Shown here: one piece after another, positions 44,055 through 52,714 of the stretch
Layout of the letters: the number at the start of each line of letters is the position of its first letter
Numbering within the stretch: position 1 is the stretch's first letter
Assembly: GCF_016722895.1 (NCBI RefSeq)
Contig: NZ_JAEQNA010000006.1
Span: 186,001-250,000, forward strand
Reading direction: 5' to 3'
Source: Ramlibacter aurantiacus
GTDB taxonomy: Bacteria > Pseudomonadota > Gammaproteobacteria > Burkholderiales > Burkholderiaceae_C
DNA: 64,000 bases
Notes under the pieces: model-generated
Told to the model about the DNA's origin: nothing
The model's database searches: none
What the model saw: only the letters and a program-made list of their open reading frames with translations
Made by a program: the position numbers and the translations under genes

Positions 44055-44909
44055 ATGCGTTCTTCTCAGGTCGTCTATCTGCCAGGCACCACCGCGCTGG
44101 TGCTCGATTCACCGCACAGCGGCAAGAACTACCCCGAGGACTTCCGTTTTTGCTGCGACCCGGCCTTGCTGCGGCGCGCCGAGGACACGCACGTGGAGGC
44201 GCTGTACGACTTCGCCCCGGCACTTGGGGCGGCCTGGATCGAGGCCCTGTTTCCGCGCAGCTACCTGGATGCCAACCGCGGCCTGTGGGAGATCGACCCG
44301 CAGATGCTGCAAGAGCCCTGGCCTGATGGGCTGAGCGCCGACCCGGCCGTCCATGCCAAGGTGCGGCTGGGCAAGGGGCTGATCTGGCGCTGCACCGATG
44401 AAGGCGTGCCGCTGTATGACCGGCCGCTGAGCGTCGCCGAGGTGCGCTCGCGCATCGAGCAGTGCTGGAAGCCCTATCACCAGGCGGTGGCCCAGGCGAT
44501 CGCGGATGCCCACGAGCGGCACGGCTACAGCATCCACGTCAATTGCCATTCCATGCCCGCGGTGGCCGCCAGCCACGCGACCGAGTTCCCGGGGCTCGAG
44601 CACGAGGACTTCGTGGTGGGCGACCGGGACGGCAGCACGGCGTCCCCCGCGGTGTCGCGGTGGATCTGCGAACAGCTACGGGCCAAGGGCTACGGCGTCT
44701 CGTACAACCACCCGTACAAAGGCGTGGAGCTGGTGCGACGCTACGGGGATCCGGCCCGCCAGCGGCATAGCGTGCAGCTCGAGATCAATCGCCGGCTCTA
44801 CATGGACGAAGCCACACTCGAACCCCATGACGGTTTCGATCGCCTGCGCGGCCACTTGCGCGAATTGGTCGAGGACCTGCTGGTGCTGGATCCGCGGAGT
44901 CTCTCCTGA
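44055..44909 (+). CDS. N-formylglutamate amidohydrolase family protein
   Basis: This 284-residue zinc amidohydrolase of the HutG2/FGase family has ALVLDSPHSGKNYPEDF at the start, then the DTHVEALYDF motif and SYLDANRG. The VNCHSMPAVAAS block and LQLEINRRLYMD-like VQLEINRRLYMDE near the end are also present. In histidine degradation the family removes formate's glutamate partner, but no hut genes are present here, so the substrate may be another N-acyl amino acid. ATG 44046 (three residues longer) is an equal alternative start. Its TGA overlaps the next ATG. Confidence 0.85.
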   Translation: MRSSQVVYLPGTTALVLDSPHSGKNYPEDFRFCCDPALLRRAEDTHVEALYDFAPALGAAWIEALFPRSYLDANRGLWEIDPQMLQEPWPDGLSADPAVHAKVRLGKGLIWRCTDEGVPLYDRPLSVAEVRSRIEQCWKPYHQAVAQAIADAHERHGYSIHVNCHSMPAVAASHATEFPGLEHEDFVVGDRDGSTASPAVSRWICEQLRAKGYGVSYNHPYKGVELVRRYGDPARQRHSVQLEINRRLYMDEATLEPHDGFDRLRGHLRELVEDLLVLDPRSLS

Positions 44910-46024
44910 TGGACCGCGTCGACGCCATCGTGATCGGCGCGGGCGTGGTGGGGCTGGCCGTGGGCCGGGCGCTCGCGCAGGCGGGGCACGAGACCCTGGT
45001 GCTCGAAGCCGAGCCCGCCATCGGGCAGGGGGTGAGTTCCCGCAACAGCGAGGTGATCCACGCCGGGCTGTACTACACGCCGGGGTCACTGAAGGCCCGG
45101 CTGTGCGTGCGAGGCAAGGAGCTGCTGTATGCCCTGTGCGCGAGCCACGGGGTGGAGCACAGGCGCTGCGGCAAGCTGGTCGTGGCCAACAGTGATGAGG
45201 AGGCGTCGGCGCTGAAGGCGCTGCAGGCACGGGCACAGGCCAACGGCGTGCCGGTGCAGTGGCTGGAGGCGGCGCAGGCGCGCGAGCTGGAACCGGCGCT
45301 GCGCTGCACCGCGGCGCTGCTGTCGCCCACCACCGGCATCGTGGACAGTCACGGGTTGATGCTGGCGCTGCAGGGTGACCTCGAGCGCGCGGGCGGGATG
45401 GTGGCGCTGGGATCGGCTGTGGCTGGCGCGGTGCTGGGTGGTCCGGGTGAGCCCCATGTGCTGCGCATGGCCGACGGCAGCGAGATCGCGGCCGACCACC
45501 TGGTGAATGCCGCTTCGCTACATGCCTGCCAACTGGCCAGCCGCTTCGAAGGACTGGCACCCGAGCACGTGCCGCAGGCTCGATACGCCAAGGGCAACTA
45601 CTACAGCCTGGCCGGCAAGTCGCCGTTCTCGCGGCTGGTCTACCCGGCGCCGGCGGATGCCTGGCTGGGGGTTCACCTCACGCTGGATCTCGGGGGGCAG
45701 GCCCGCTTCGGGCCGGACCTGCAGTGGCTGGACATCGATTCGCCCGAAGCCATCGATTACGGCGTCGATCCGCGCCGCGCCGACGGCTTCTACGCCGAGG
45801 TGCGCCGCTACTGGCCCGACTTGCCCGATGGCGCGCTGGCCCCAAGCTACAGCGGCGTGCGGCCCAAGATCCACGGACCCGACCAGCCCGCGCCGGATTT
45901 CCGCATCGATGGCGCGGGCCGGCATGGCGTGCGCGGCCTGGTCAACCTCTTCGGTATCGAGTCGCCCGGCCTGACCAGTTCGCTGGCGATCGCGCAGGAC
46001 GTGGTGGAACTGCTCGACGCCTGA
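44909..46024 (+). CDS. FAD-dependent oxidoreductase, L-2-hydroxyglutarate oxidase-like
   Basis: This 371-residue DAO-family flavoprotein has the FAD motif AIVIGAGVVGLAVGRALAQA. It is followed by GQGVSSRNSEVIHAGLYYTP, the diagnostic LhgO/L2HGDH block, then CGKLVVANSDEE, GIVDSHGLMLAL and, near the end, NLFGIESPGLTSSLAIA. It most likely oxidises L-2-hydroxyglutarate or a related 2-hydroxyacid to the oxoacid, passing electrons to the quinone pool. It is coupled by a 1-bp overlap (TGATG) to the preceding amidohydrolase gene. Convergent with pyrD. Confidence 0.87.
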   Translation: MDRVDAIVIGAGVVGLAVGRALAQAGHETLVLEAEPAIGQGVSSRNSEVIHAGLYYTPGSLKARLCVRGKELLYALCASHGVEHRRCGKLVVANSDEEASALKALQARAQANGVPVQWLEAAQARELEPALRCTAALLSPTTGIVDSHGLMLALQGDLERAGGMVALGSAVAGAVLGGPGEPHVLRMADGSEIAADHLVNAASLHACQLASRFEGLAPEHVPQARYAKGNYYSLAGKSPFSRLVYPAPADAWLGVHLTLDLGGQARFGPDLQWLDIDSPEAIDYGVDPRRADGFYAEVRRYWPDLPDGALAPSYSGVRPKIHGPDQPAPDFRIDGAGRHGVRGLVNLFGIESPGLTSSLAIAQDVVELLDA

Positions 46025-46031
46025 GATCAGA

Positions 46032-47087
46032 TCAGCGGCGCCGCGGCATCGCCTTCAACGCGCGAGCGGCTTCGGTGACCAGCGCGGGGCCGCGGTAGAT
46101 CAGGCCGGTGTAGACCTGCACCAGGTCGGCCCCGGCCTCGATCTTGGCCACTGCGTCGGCGCCACTGAGCACGCCGCCCACCCCGATGATGGGAAAGCCC
46201 GGCCCCAGCGCCTGGCGCAACTGGCCGATGACGCGGTTGCTGGCCTCGAACACCGGTCGGCCGCTCAGCCCACCCGCCTCCTGCGCATGCGCCAGGCCGC
46301 GCACGCTGTCGCGGCCGAGCGTGGTGTTGGTGGCGATCACGCCGTCCATGCCGTGCCGGCGCAGGCTGGCGGCGATCACTTGGACCTGCACGCCTTCCAG
46401 GTCGGGCGCGATCTTGACGAACAGCGGCACCTGCCGGCCATGGCGCTCCCGCAGCTGCGACCGCCGCGTGGCGAGCGCGGACAGCAGGGCATCGAGCGCC
46501 TCGTCCGACTGCAGGCTGCGCAGGTTCTGCGTGTTGGGGCTGGAGATGTTCACGGTCACATAGTCGGCGTGGGGGTACACGCCCTCCAGCCCGAGCAGGT
46601 AGTCGTCGGTGGCGCGCTCGATCGGCGTGCTCGCGTTCTTGCCGATGTTCAGCCCCAGCACCAGTCGGCCGGGCATGCGGCGCACCTGGCTGTGGCGCAC
46701 ATGGGCGATGAAGGATTCGAGCCCTTCGTTGTTGAACCCGAGCCGGTTGATCAGCGCCTCGGCCTCGGGCAGGCGGAACATGCGCGGCTTGGGGTTGCCC
46801 GGCTGGCCCAGCGGGGTGACGGTGCCGACCTCGACGAAGCCGAATCCCATGGCGGCGAAGGCGTCGATGCAGCGCGCGTTCTTGTCCAGCCCTGCGGCCA
46901 GGCCGACGCGATTGGGAAAGTGCAGGCCGGCGATCTCGATCGGGTCCGGCACCTGCGGCTGCTGCCACCCGCGCTGCAGGGGCGTGTTCTGCAAGCGGGC
47001 GAGGGTGCTGAGCGTGAGGTCGTGGGCGGCCTCTGCATCGAGCTTGAACAACAGGGATCGGGCGGGCAGGTAAGGCAGGAGGGCCAT
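46032..47087 (-). CDS. pyrD: Dihydroorotate dehydrogenase (quinone), class 2
   Basis: This 351-residue membrane-associated flavoenzyme oxidises dihydroorotate to orotate in pyrimidine synthesis. The N-terminal helix ([20 protein letters not shown]) marks class 2. FMN/substrate motifs are [40 protein letters not shown], the catalytic Ser region [12 protein letters not shown] and [13 protein letters not shown]. It is divergent from rpiA, with 35 bp between starts. Confidence 0.96.
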   Translation of the reverse strand: MALLPYLPARSLLFKLDAEAAHDLTLSTLARLQNTPLQRGWQQPQVPDPIEIAGLHFPNRVGLAAGLDKNARCIDAFAAMGFGFVEVGTVTPLGQPGNPKPRMFRLPEAEALINRLGFNNEGLESFIAHVRHSQVRRMPGRLVLGLNIGKNASTPIERATDDYLLGLEGVYPHADYVTVNISSPNTQNLRSLQSDEALDALLSALATRRSQLRERHGRQVPLFVKIAPDLEGVQVQVIAASLRRHGMDGVIATNTTLGRDSVRGLAHAQEAGGLSGRPVFEASNRVIGQLRQALGPGFPIIGVGGVLSGADAVAKIEAGADLVQVYTGLIYRGPALVTEAARALKAMPRRR

Positions 47088-47122
47088 GGATAATCGCGGG
47101 TTCTCAGGTCGAGGATTGTCGC

Positions 47123-47794
47123 GTGACTCAGGATGAATTGAAGGCGCTGGTCGGCCAGGCGGCGCTGCAGTACGTGGTCCCTGGCGAGATCGTGGGCGTG
47201 GGCACGGGCTCCACGGTCAACAAGTTCATCGATGCGCTGGCCACGATGAAGGACCGCCTGCCCGGCGCGGTCTCCAGCTCCGAAGCGTCCACCCAGCGCC
47301 TGCAGGCCCTGGGCATCCGCGTCTTCGACGCCAACGAGGTCGAGGAGCTGTCGGTCTATATCGACGGCGCCGACGAGATCGACGACCAGGGCTACATGGT
47401 CAAGGGCGGTGGTGCGGCGCTCACCCGCGAGAAGATCGTCGCGGCGCAGTCACGGCGCTTCGTGTGCATCGCCGACGAGTCCAAGCGCGTTCCCGTGCTG
47501 GGGCGGTTTCCGCTACCGGTGGAGGTCATCCCGATGGCGGTGGGCCGCATCACGCGCCAGTTCGCCCGCATGGGCGGAACGGCCCGTCTGCGCACCCGCG
47601 ACGGTCATCCGCTCGTGACCGACAACGGCCAGCAGATCCTCGATGTCATCGGCCTGCAGATCCGTGATCCCCTCGGGTTCGAGGGCGAGGTGAGCCAGTG
47701 GCCGGGTGTGGTGACCGTGGGGGTGTTCGCGCACCAGAAGGCATCGGTGTGTCTGCTGGGGACCGCCTCGGGCGTGCAGACCCTGAACTGGTAG
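47123..47794 (+). CDS. rpiA: Ribose-5-phosphate isomerase A
   Basis: This 223-residue enzyme interconverts ribose-5-phosphate and ribulose-5-phosphate. It has the phosphate-binding [47 protein letters not shown] with catalytic acids and [11 protein letters not shown], and the K-rich FVCIADESK block. The start is GTG 47123. The gap to the divergent pyrD is only 35 bp, so the promoters must overlap coding sequence. Confidence 0.96.
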   Translation: MTQDELKALVGQAALQYVVPGEIVGVGTGSTVNKFIDALATMKDRLPGAVSSSEASTQRLQALGIRVFDANEVEELSVYIDGADEIDDQGYMVKGGGAALTREKIVAAQSRRFVCIADESKRVPVLGRFPLPVEVIPMAVGRITRQFARMGGTARLRTRDGHPLVTDNGQQILDVIGLQIRDPLGFEGEVSQWPGVVTVGVFAHQKASVCLLGTASGVQTLNW

Positions 47795-47825
47795 CCCTCG
47801 AGGCAGCGCCCCGGCGGCAGGGCGA

Positions 47826-48308
47826 TCAGCCGAAGATTCGCGGGCCGTCGCCCGACGAGGTGGCCAGAGCGGGTTGGCTCAGTTCCGGCGTGGACCCGTT
47901 GCGGGCCTGCGCGATGTGCTTCTTCCAGCGCTCGGCCTGGTTCACGAAGGCTTCGACCATTTTCTCGAAGCTGGCGTCGTCGAGTTCGGTGACGTTCCGT
48001 TGCTGCGCCAGGATGACACCGTTGGTCGCGTCCTCCAGGCCAAGGGTGGCGCCATCGGTGCGGTGCCAATACAGGTTGGCGATCATCAGCTCGCGCAGCA
48101 GGGGCTCGGCGCCATGGACGGGGATTTCCTCGAGGAAGGTCGAGACGATCAGCTGACCGGTAGGTTCGTCGAGCTCGATGTTGACCACGATGTCGCTGTC
48201 GAAGAGCAGCACGCAGCTGTTGGTGGTGGCGTCCAGCTTCAGGTCTGGCAGTGACAGCAGTGCCCCGAAGTTGGTGATCAGCTTCTGGGCAAGGTTTCTT
48301 TTATCCAT
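47826..48308 (-). CDS. Type III secretion chaperone, CesT/Tir family (orphan)
   Basis: This 160-residue acidic protein matches the class I T3S chaperone pattern. It has an N-terminal helix (DKRNLAQKLITNFGALLSLP), strand pairs (SCVLLFDSDIVVNIEL and GQLIVSTFLEEIPV), a helix with LLRELMIANLYWHRTDGATL and LGLEDATNGVILAQQ, then a long helix FEKMVEAFVNQAERWKKHI. The start has AGGAG 5 nt upstream. No type III secretion structural genes or effectors are in the window, so it may serve another partner. It is convergent with rpiA. Confidence 0.72.
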   Translation of the reverse strand: MDKRNLAQKLITNFGALLSLPDLKLDATTNSCVLLFDSDIVVNIELDEPTGQLIVSTFLEEIPVHGAEPLLRELMIANLYWHRTDGATLGLEDATNGVILAQQRNVTELDDASFEKMVEAFVNQAERWKKHIAQARNGSTPELSQPALATSSGDGPRIFG

Positions 48309-48410
48309 GAGGGCTCCTGTTCCACGCCCACGATCGGGGCCCCGCTCAGTGACCTTCCCGTCAGCTTGGTTCCAGAAAGGGTGGGAACCGGCCGGGTGCC
48401 GCTCGGGGCG

Positions 48411-49049
48411 CTAGAACTGGATGCCCGCCGGGTTGTCGCCGGTTCGCGCGGGCGCCGAGGGGGCACGCGCTGGCGGCGGGTCGGCGGCCGCAGCAGGCGC
48501 GGGTTGCGGTGCTGCGGCAGGAGCCGGTGCGCTGGCGACCAGGGGCATGGGCGCGGCCGGCCGCCAGTTGGGCGGCAAGGCCGAGGTGCGGGGATAGCCG
48601 GCCGCATCCAGGTACTGCTGCCACTCGGATTCGATGAGGCCCTTGATCTGCTGCCGGCCGATCGTGAGCACGGGCAGGGAGCGCTCGCCCATCAGGCGTT
48701 GCAGGGCCTGCACGTCGGCCTCCGTGCTGATGGTGCGCTCGCTGAAGGGGATGCCCCGGGACCGCAGCAGGTTGCGCCCGGTCGCGCAAGGTGCGCAGTT
48801 GTCGCTGGTGTAGAGGGTGACCGGATAGCGATCGGCGACCTGGCGCAAGGCATAGGGCAGGGCGGAGGCACTCGAGCCGGCCCCGGTTGGCGCGGTCGGC
48901 GCGGGCGATGCGGCCTGCGGCGGCGGCACGTCGGAGAAGATCACCCGGCCATCGGGCGTGACGCTGCGCCAGACCTGCTGCGATTGCGCAGGACCGGCCC
49001 ATGCGGCGGTCGCGGCGACGAATGCGAGTGCGATACCGTGGGCGCTCAT
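48411..49049 (-). CDS. DUF4124/glutaredoxin-like periplasmic protein
   Basis: This 212-residue protein has a signal peptide (ALAFVAATAAWAGPAQS) followed by a DUF4124 segment (VWRSVTPDGRVIFSDVPPPQ). A glutaredoxin-fold domain opens with YPVTLYTSDNCAPCATGRNL (redox CxxC) and contains GERSLPVLTIGRQQIKGL, with the cis-Pro of the fold. A Pro/Ala-rich low-complexity tail ends the protein. The combination points to a periplasmic thiol-redox protein. ATG 49049 starts the signal peptide. It follows the M3 peptidase gene by 17 bp on the same strand. Confidence 0.78.
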   Translation of the reverse strand: MSAHGIALAFVAATAAWAGPAQSQQVWRSVTPDGRVIFSDVPPPQAASPAPTAPTGAGSSASALPYALRQVADRYPVTLYTSDNCAPCATGRNLLRSRGIPFSERTISTEADVQALQRLMGERSLPVLTIGRQQIKGLIESEWQQYLDAAGYPRTSALPPNWRPAAPMPLVASAPAPAAAPQPAPAAAADPPPARAPSAPARTGDNPAGIQF

Positions 49050-49066
49050 CTTCACCCCCTCTTCCC

Positions 49067-51097
49067 TCAGGCCATCCCCTGCTGACGCAGGAGCGCATCG
49101 ATGCTCGGCTCGCGGCCGCGGAACGCCTTGAACGACTCCATCGCCGGCCGGCTGCCACCGGCCTCGAGGATGCACTGCCGATAGCGCCGCCCCGTCTCGA
49201 GGCTGGGCTCACCATGTTCGTCCATCGAGTCCTCGAAGGCCGCCCAGGCATCGGCCGAAAGCACCTCGGCCCACTTGTAGCTGTAGTAGCCGGCAGCGTA
49301 ACCGCCCGCGAAGATGTGGCTGAAGGTGTGCGGCGTGCGGCTGAAGGCCGGCGGCTTGATCACGGCCACCTCGTCGCGCACCTGGGCAAGCAGCGCCAGG
49401 AAGTCGCCGGCCGGGTCGTGCTCGGTGTGCAGCAGCATGTCGTACAGGGCGAACTCGACCTGGCGCAGCGTCTGCAAGCCGGCCTGGAAGTTGCGGGCCG
49501 CCACCATCTTGTCGAAGAGCCCGCGCGGCAGCGGAGCGCCCGTGTCCACGTGGGCCGTCATGTGGCGCAGCACGTTCCACTCCCAGCAGAAGTTCTCCAT
49601 GAACTGGCTGGGCAGTTCGACTGCGTCCCACTCGACGCCGCTGATGCCCGAGACATCGCGCTCGTTGACCTGCGTGAGCATGTGGTGCAGGCCGTGCCCG
49701 GCCTCGTGGAAGAGGGTGGTGGCGTCGTCGTGCGTGAGCAGGGGCGGCTTGCCGGCCACGCTCGTGGCGAAGTTGCACACCAGGTGCGCCACCGGCGTCT
49801 GCAGCTGGCCGTTGTCGGGGCGCAGCCAGCGCGCCCGCACGTCGTCCATCCAGGCGCCGCCGCGCTTGCCGTTGCGTGCCGAAGGGTCGAGGTAGAACTG
49901 GCCGACCAGCTGGCCGGCGCGTTCGATGCGGTAGAACTCCACGCACTCGTGCCACACCGGCGCCTGGTCCCGGCGGATCGCCACCTCGAACAGGGTTTCG
50001 ACGATCTTGAACAGGCCCCCCAGGACCTTGGGCGCGGTGAAGTAGGTCTTGACCTCCTGTTCGCTGAAGGCGTAGCGCGCCTCCTTGAGCTTCTCGCCGA
50101 TGAAGGACCAGTCCCAGGGCTGCGGGTCGGCGATGCCCAGGTGCTCGGCGGCGAAGGCGCGCATGTCCGCGACGTCGCGTTCGGCATAGGGACGTGCCTT
50201 GGCGGCCAGGGTGCGCAGGAAGTCCACGACCTGCTGCGGCGAGTCCGCCATCTTGGGCACCAGCGACGCCTCGCCAAAATTCTTGAACCCCAGCAGTTGG
50301 GCTTCTTCCTTGCGCAGCGCCAGGATCTCGCGGATCACGTCGGTGTTGTCGAACCGGCGTCCCTCTTCGGGCGCCTGGTCGCTGGCGCGCGTGACGTAGG
50401 CGCGGTAGAGCCGTTCACGCAGCTGGCTGCTGCGGGCGAACTGCATCACCGGCAGGTAGCTCGGCATCTTCAGCGTGAGCTTGTGGCCGTCCTTGCCCTC
50501 GGCCTGGGCGGCGGCACGCGCGGCTTGCACCACGTCTTCCGGGACCCCGTCGAGCTCGTCGGCGCCGGCGTAGTAGGCGTAGCTGTCGGTGGCGTCGAGC
50601 GCGTTCTCGCTGAACTTCTGGCTCAGCTCGGCCTGCCGCTCCTGGATCGCGGCGAAGCGCTGCTTGGCCGCGCCGGTCAGTTCGGCGCCGCCCAGCACGA
50701 AACTGCGGATGGCGTTCTTGTGGGCCTGGCGTTGTTCCGGCGTGAGGCGGGACGGATCGAGCGCCTTGTACTTGGCGTAGAGGCGCTCGTCGCTGCCCAG
50801 CCGGGTCCAGAAGTCGGTCACGCGCGGCAGCCCCTGGTTGTAGGCGGCACGCAGCTCGGGCGTGTCGGCCACGCTGTTGAGGTGGCTCACGGCGCCCCAG
50901 GCGCGGCCCAGGCGCTCGGTGGCGGTGTCCAGGGTGCGCGAGAGCGCGGTCCAGTCGGCGGGGAAGTCGGGCGCCACGACCGCCTCGAGCGCCTGCTCGG
51001 CCTGGGCCAGCAGGGTGTCGAGCGCCGGCTCCACGTGCTCGGGGCGGATGCGGTCGAAGAGCGGGAGATCGGAGAAATCGAGGAGGGGATTGCTCAT
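49067..51097 (-). CDS. prlC: M3-family oligopeptidase A
   Basis: This 676-residue zinc metallopeptidase has the HExxH motif in TLFHEAGHGLHHML and the downstream Glu-containing GVEWDAVELPSQFMENF. The N-terminal helical region starts MSNPLLDFSDLPLFDRI. The length and motif context match PrlC/OpdA, which degrades signal-peptide fragments and other oligopeptides in the cytoplasm. It lies between folD and the glutaredoxin gene on the minus strand; 69 bp separate it from folD. Confidence 0.93.
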   Translation of the reverse strand: MSNPLLDFSDLPLFDRIRPEHVEPALDTLLAQAEQALEAVVAPDFPADWTALSRTLDTATERLGRAWGAVSHLNSVADTPELRAAYNQGLPRVTDFWTRLGSDERLYAKYKALDPSRLTPEQRQAHKNAIRSFVLGGAELTGAAKQRFAAIQERQAELSQKFSENALDATDSYAYYAGADELDGVPEDVVQAARAAAQAEGKDGHKLTLKMPSYLPVMQFARSSQLRERLYRAYVTRASDQAPEEGRRFDNTDVIREILALRKEEAQLLGFKNFGEASLVPKMADSPQQVVDFLRTLAAKARPYAERDVADMRAFAAEHLGIADPQPWDWSFIGEKLKEARYAFSEQEVKTYFTAPKVLGGLFKIVETLFEVAIRRDQAPVWHECVEFYRIERAGQLVGQFYLDPSARNGKRGGAWMDDVRARWLRPDNGQLQTPVAHLVCNFATSVAGKPPLLTHDDATTLFHEAGHGLHHMLTQVNERDVSGISGVEWDAVELPSQFMENFCWEWNVLRHMTAHVDTGAPLPRGLFDKMVAARNFQAGLQTLRQVEFALYDMLLHTEHDPAGDFLALLAQVRDEVAVIKPPAFSRTPHTFSHIFAGGYAAGYYSYKWAEVLSADAWAAFEDSMDEHGEPSLETGRRYRQCILEAGGSRPAMESFKAFRGREPSIDALLRQQGMA

Positions 51098-51166
51098 GAC
51101 GGCGGATTGTGCGCCAGCCGCCGCCGCCTCCTTGGAGGCGGCGATTGATTCCCCCGATGGCGTCGA

Positions 51167-52018
51167 TCAGGCCGTGGCGCGCTCGGCCGCTTCCAGGGTG
51201 TTGACCAGCAGCATGGCCCGGGTCATGGGGCCGACGCCGCCGGGCACCGGCGTGATCCAGCCGGCGACCTGGCGCACGCCCTCGAAGTCGACGTCGCCGC
51301 ACAGCCGGCCGGCGTCGTCGCGGTTCATGCCGACATCGATCACCACCGCGCCCGGCTTGACCATGTCGGCGGTGACCAGGTTGCGCCGTCCCACGGCGGC
51401 GACGATCACGTCGGCCTGCCGGGTGAAGGCACCCAGGTCGGGCGTGGCGCTGTGGCAGATGGTGACGGTGGCGTTCTTCTGCAGCAGCATCAGCGCCATG
51501 GGCTTGCCGACAATGTTGCTGCGGCCGATCACCACCGCATGCTTGCCGCGCAACCCGAAGCCGATGGATTCGAGCATCTTCATGCAGCCATAGGGCGTGC
51601 AGGGCCAGAACCCCGGCTGGCCCACCAGCAGCGCACCCGCACTGGCGACGTGGAAGCCGTCGACATCCTTGGCGGGCGAGATGGTCTCGATCACCCGGTG
51701 CGCGTCCATGTGCCTGGGCAGCGGCAGCTGCACCAGGATGCCGTGCACGCTGTCGTCGGCATTGAGCGCGCGGATGCGGGCCAGCAGGTCGGCCTCGCTC
51801 AGGTCGGCGGGGTACCGCTCGAGCGTGGCCGCCAGGCCGGTCTCGGTGCTGTCGTTCACCTTGTGCCGCGTGTAGACCTGGCTGGCCGGATCGTCGCCGA
51901 CCAGGATGATGGACAGGCGCGGCTGCACCCCGCGCGCCTTCAATTCGGCGATGCGGTGCGCCACCTCGGCGCGGACTTGCTTGGACAGGGCGTTGCCGTC
52001 GATCAGCTGGGCGGTCAT
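51167..52018 (-). CDS. folD: Methylenetetrahydrofolate dehydrogenase/cyclohydrolase
   Basis: This 283-residue bifunctional enzyme of one-carbon metabolism interconverts methylene- and formyl-THF. Motifs: [18 protein letters not shown] with the catalytic Tyr/Lys pair, [49 protein letters not shown] and the final [17 protein letters not shown]. Length and blocks are canonical. It is followed on the minus strand by the M3 peptidase gene. Confidence 0.97.
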   Translation of the reverse strand: MTAQLIDGNALSKQVRAEVAHRIAELKARGVQPRLSIILVGDDPASQVYTRHKVNDSTETGLAATLERYPADLSEADLLARIRALNADDSVHGILVQLPLPRHMDAHRVIETISPAKDVDGFHVASAGALLVGQPGFWPCTPYGCMKMLESIGFGLRGKHAVVIGRSNIVGKPMALMLLQKNATVTICHSATPDLGAFTRQADVIVAAVGRRNLVTADMVKPGAVVIDVGMNRDDAGRLCGDVDFEGVRQVAGWITPVPGGVGPMTRAMLLVNTLEAAERATA

Positions 52019-52084
52019 GGCGAAGGTCTCTCGAGAAACGAAGCGGCCCGCATCAGCGGGCCATGGCGATGGGGAGCGGCGCCC

Positions 52085-52714
52085 TCAGCTGCTTTTTTGC
52101 GCGTTCTGCCCGAGCGCGATCTTGAGCAGGTCGGCCACCGTATTGGCGTTGAGCTTTTCCATGATGTTCGCCCGGTGCGCCTCCACGGTCTTGATGCTGA
52201 TGCCCAAGTCGTCGGCGATCTGCTTGTTCAGGCGACCGGCGACGATGCGTTCGAGCACCTGGGCCTCGCGCGAGGTGAGCTTGGCCAGCAGCGCGTCGCG
52301 GCTGGCGGCACTCTGGTACTCGGCAAAGGAACCGCGCGCGTGATCGAGCATGCGCTCGACCAGGTGGAGGAGTTCTTCTTCCTTGAAGGGCTTCTGGATG
52401 AAATCCATGGCGCCCTTCTTCATGGTGTTCACGGCCATGGGCACGTCGCCATGGCCGGTGATGAAGACGATGGGCAGGGGCGACTTGCGCTCGAGGAGCT
52501 TGTCCTGGAGTTCGAGGCCGGTCATGCCGCCCATGCGGATGTCGACGATGAGGCAAGCGACTTCGCGCGGGTCGTAGCGGGCCAGGAAGGTCTCGGCGGA
52601 ATCGAAGCAGCGGACGCGGTAGTCCTTGCCTTCGAGCAGCCACTGGACGGAGTCGCGGACGGCCTCGTCGTCGTCGACCACATAGACGGTGCCCTTTTTT
52701 GGAATCAGGCTCAT
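52085..52714 (-). CDS. FixJ-family LuxR-type response regulator
   Basis: This 209-residue regulator has a receiver domain (VYVVDDDEAVRDSVQWLL, phospho-acceptor Asp58 in CLIVDIRMGG, Lys in FIQKPFKEEEL) and a LuxR helix-turn-helix (LTSREAQVLERIVAGRLNKQ then IADDLGISIKTVEAHRANIM). Its ATG overlaps the TGA of the kinase gene, so it is cotranscribed and downstream of it. This FixLJ-like pair lies divergent from the aceE-aceF-lpdA operon and may respond to oxygen or redox state. Confidence 0.92.
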   Translation of the reverse strand: MSLIPKKGTVYVVDDDEAVRDSVQWLLEGKDYRVRCFDSAETFLARYDPREVACLIVDIRMGGMTGLELQDKLLERKSPLPIVFITGHGDVPMAVNTMKKGAMDFIQKPFKEEELLHLVERMLDHARGSFAEYQSAASRDALLAKLTSREAQVLERIVAGRLNKQIADDLGISIKTVEAHRANIMEKLNANTVADLLKIALGQNAQKSS

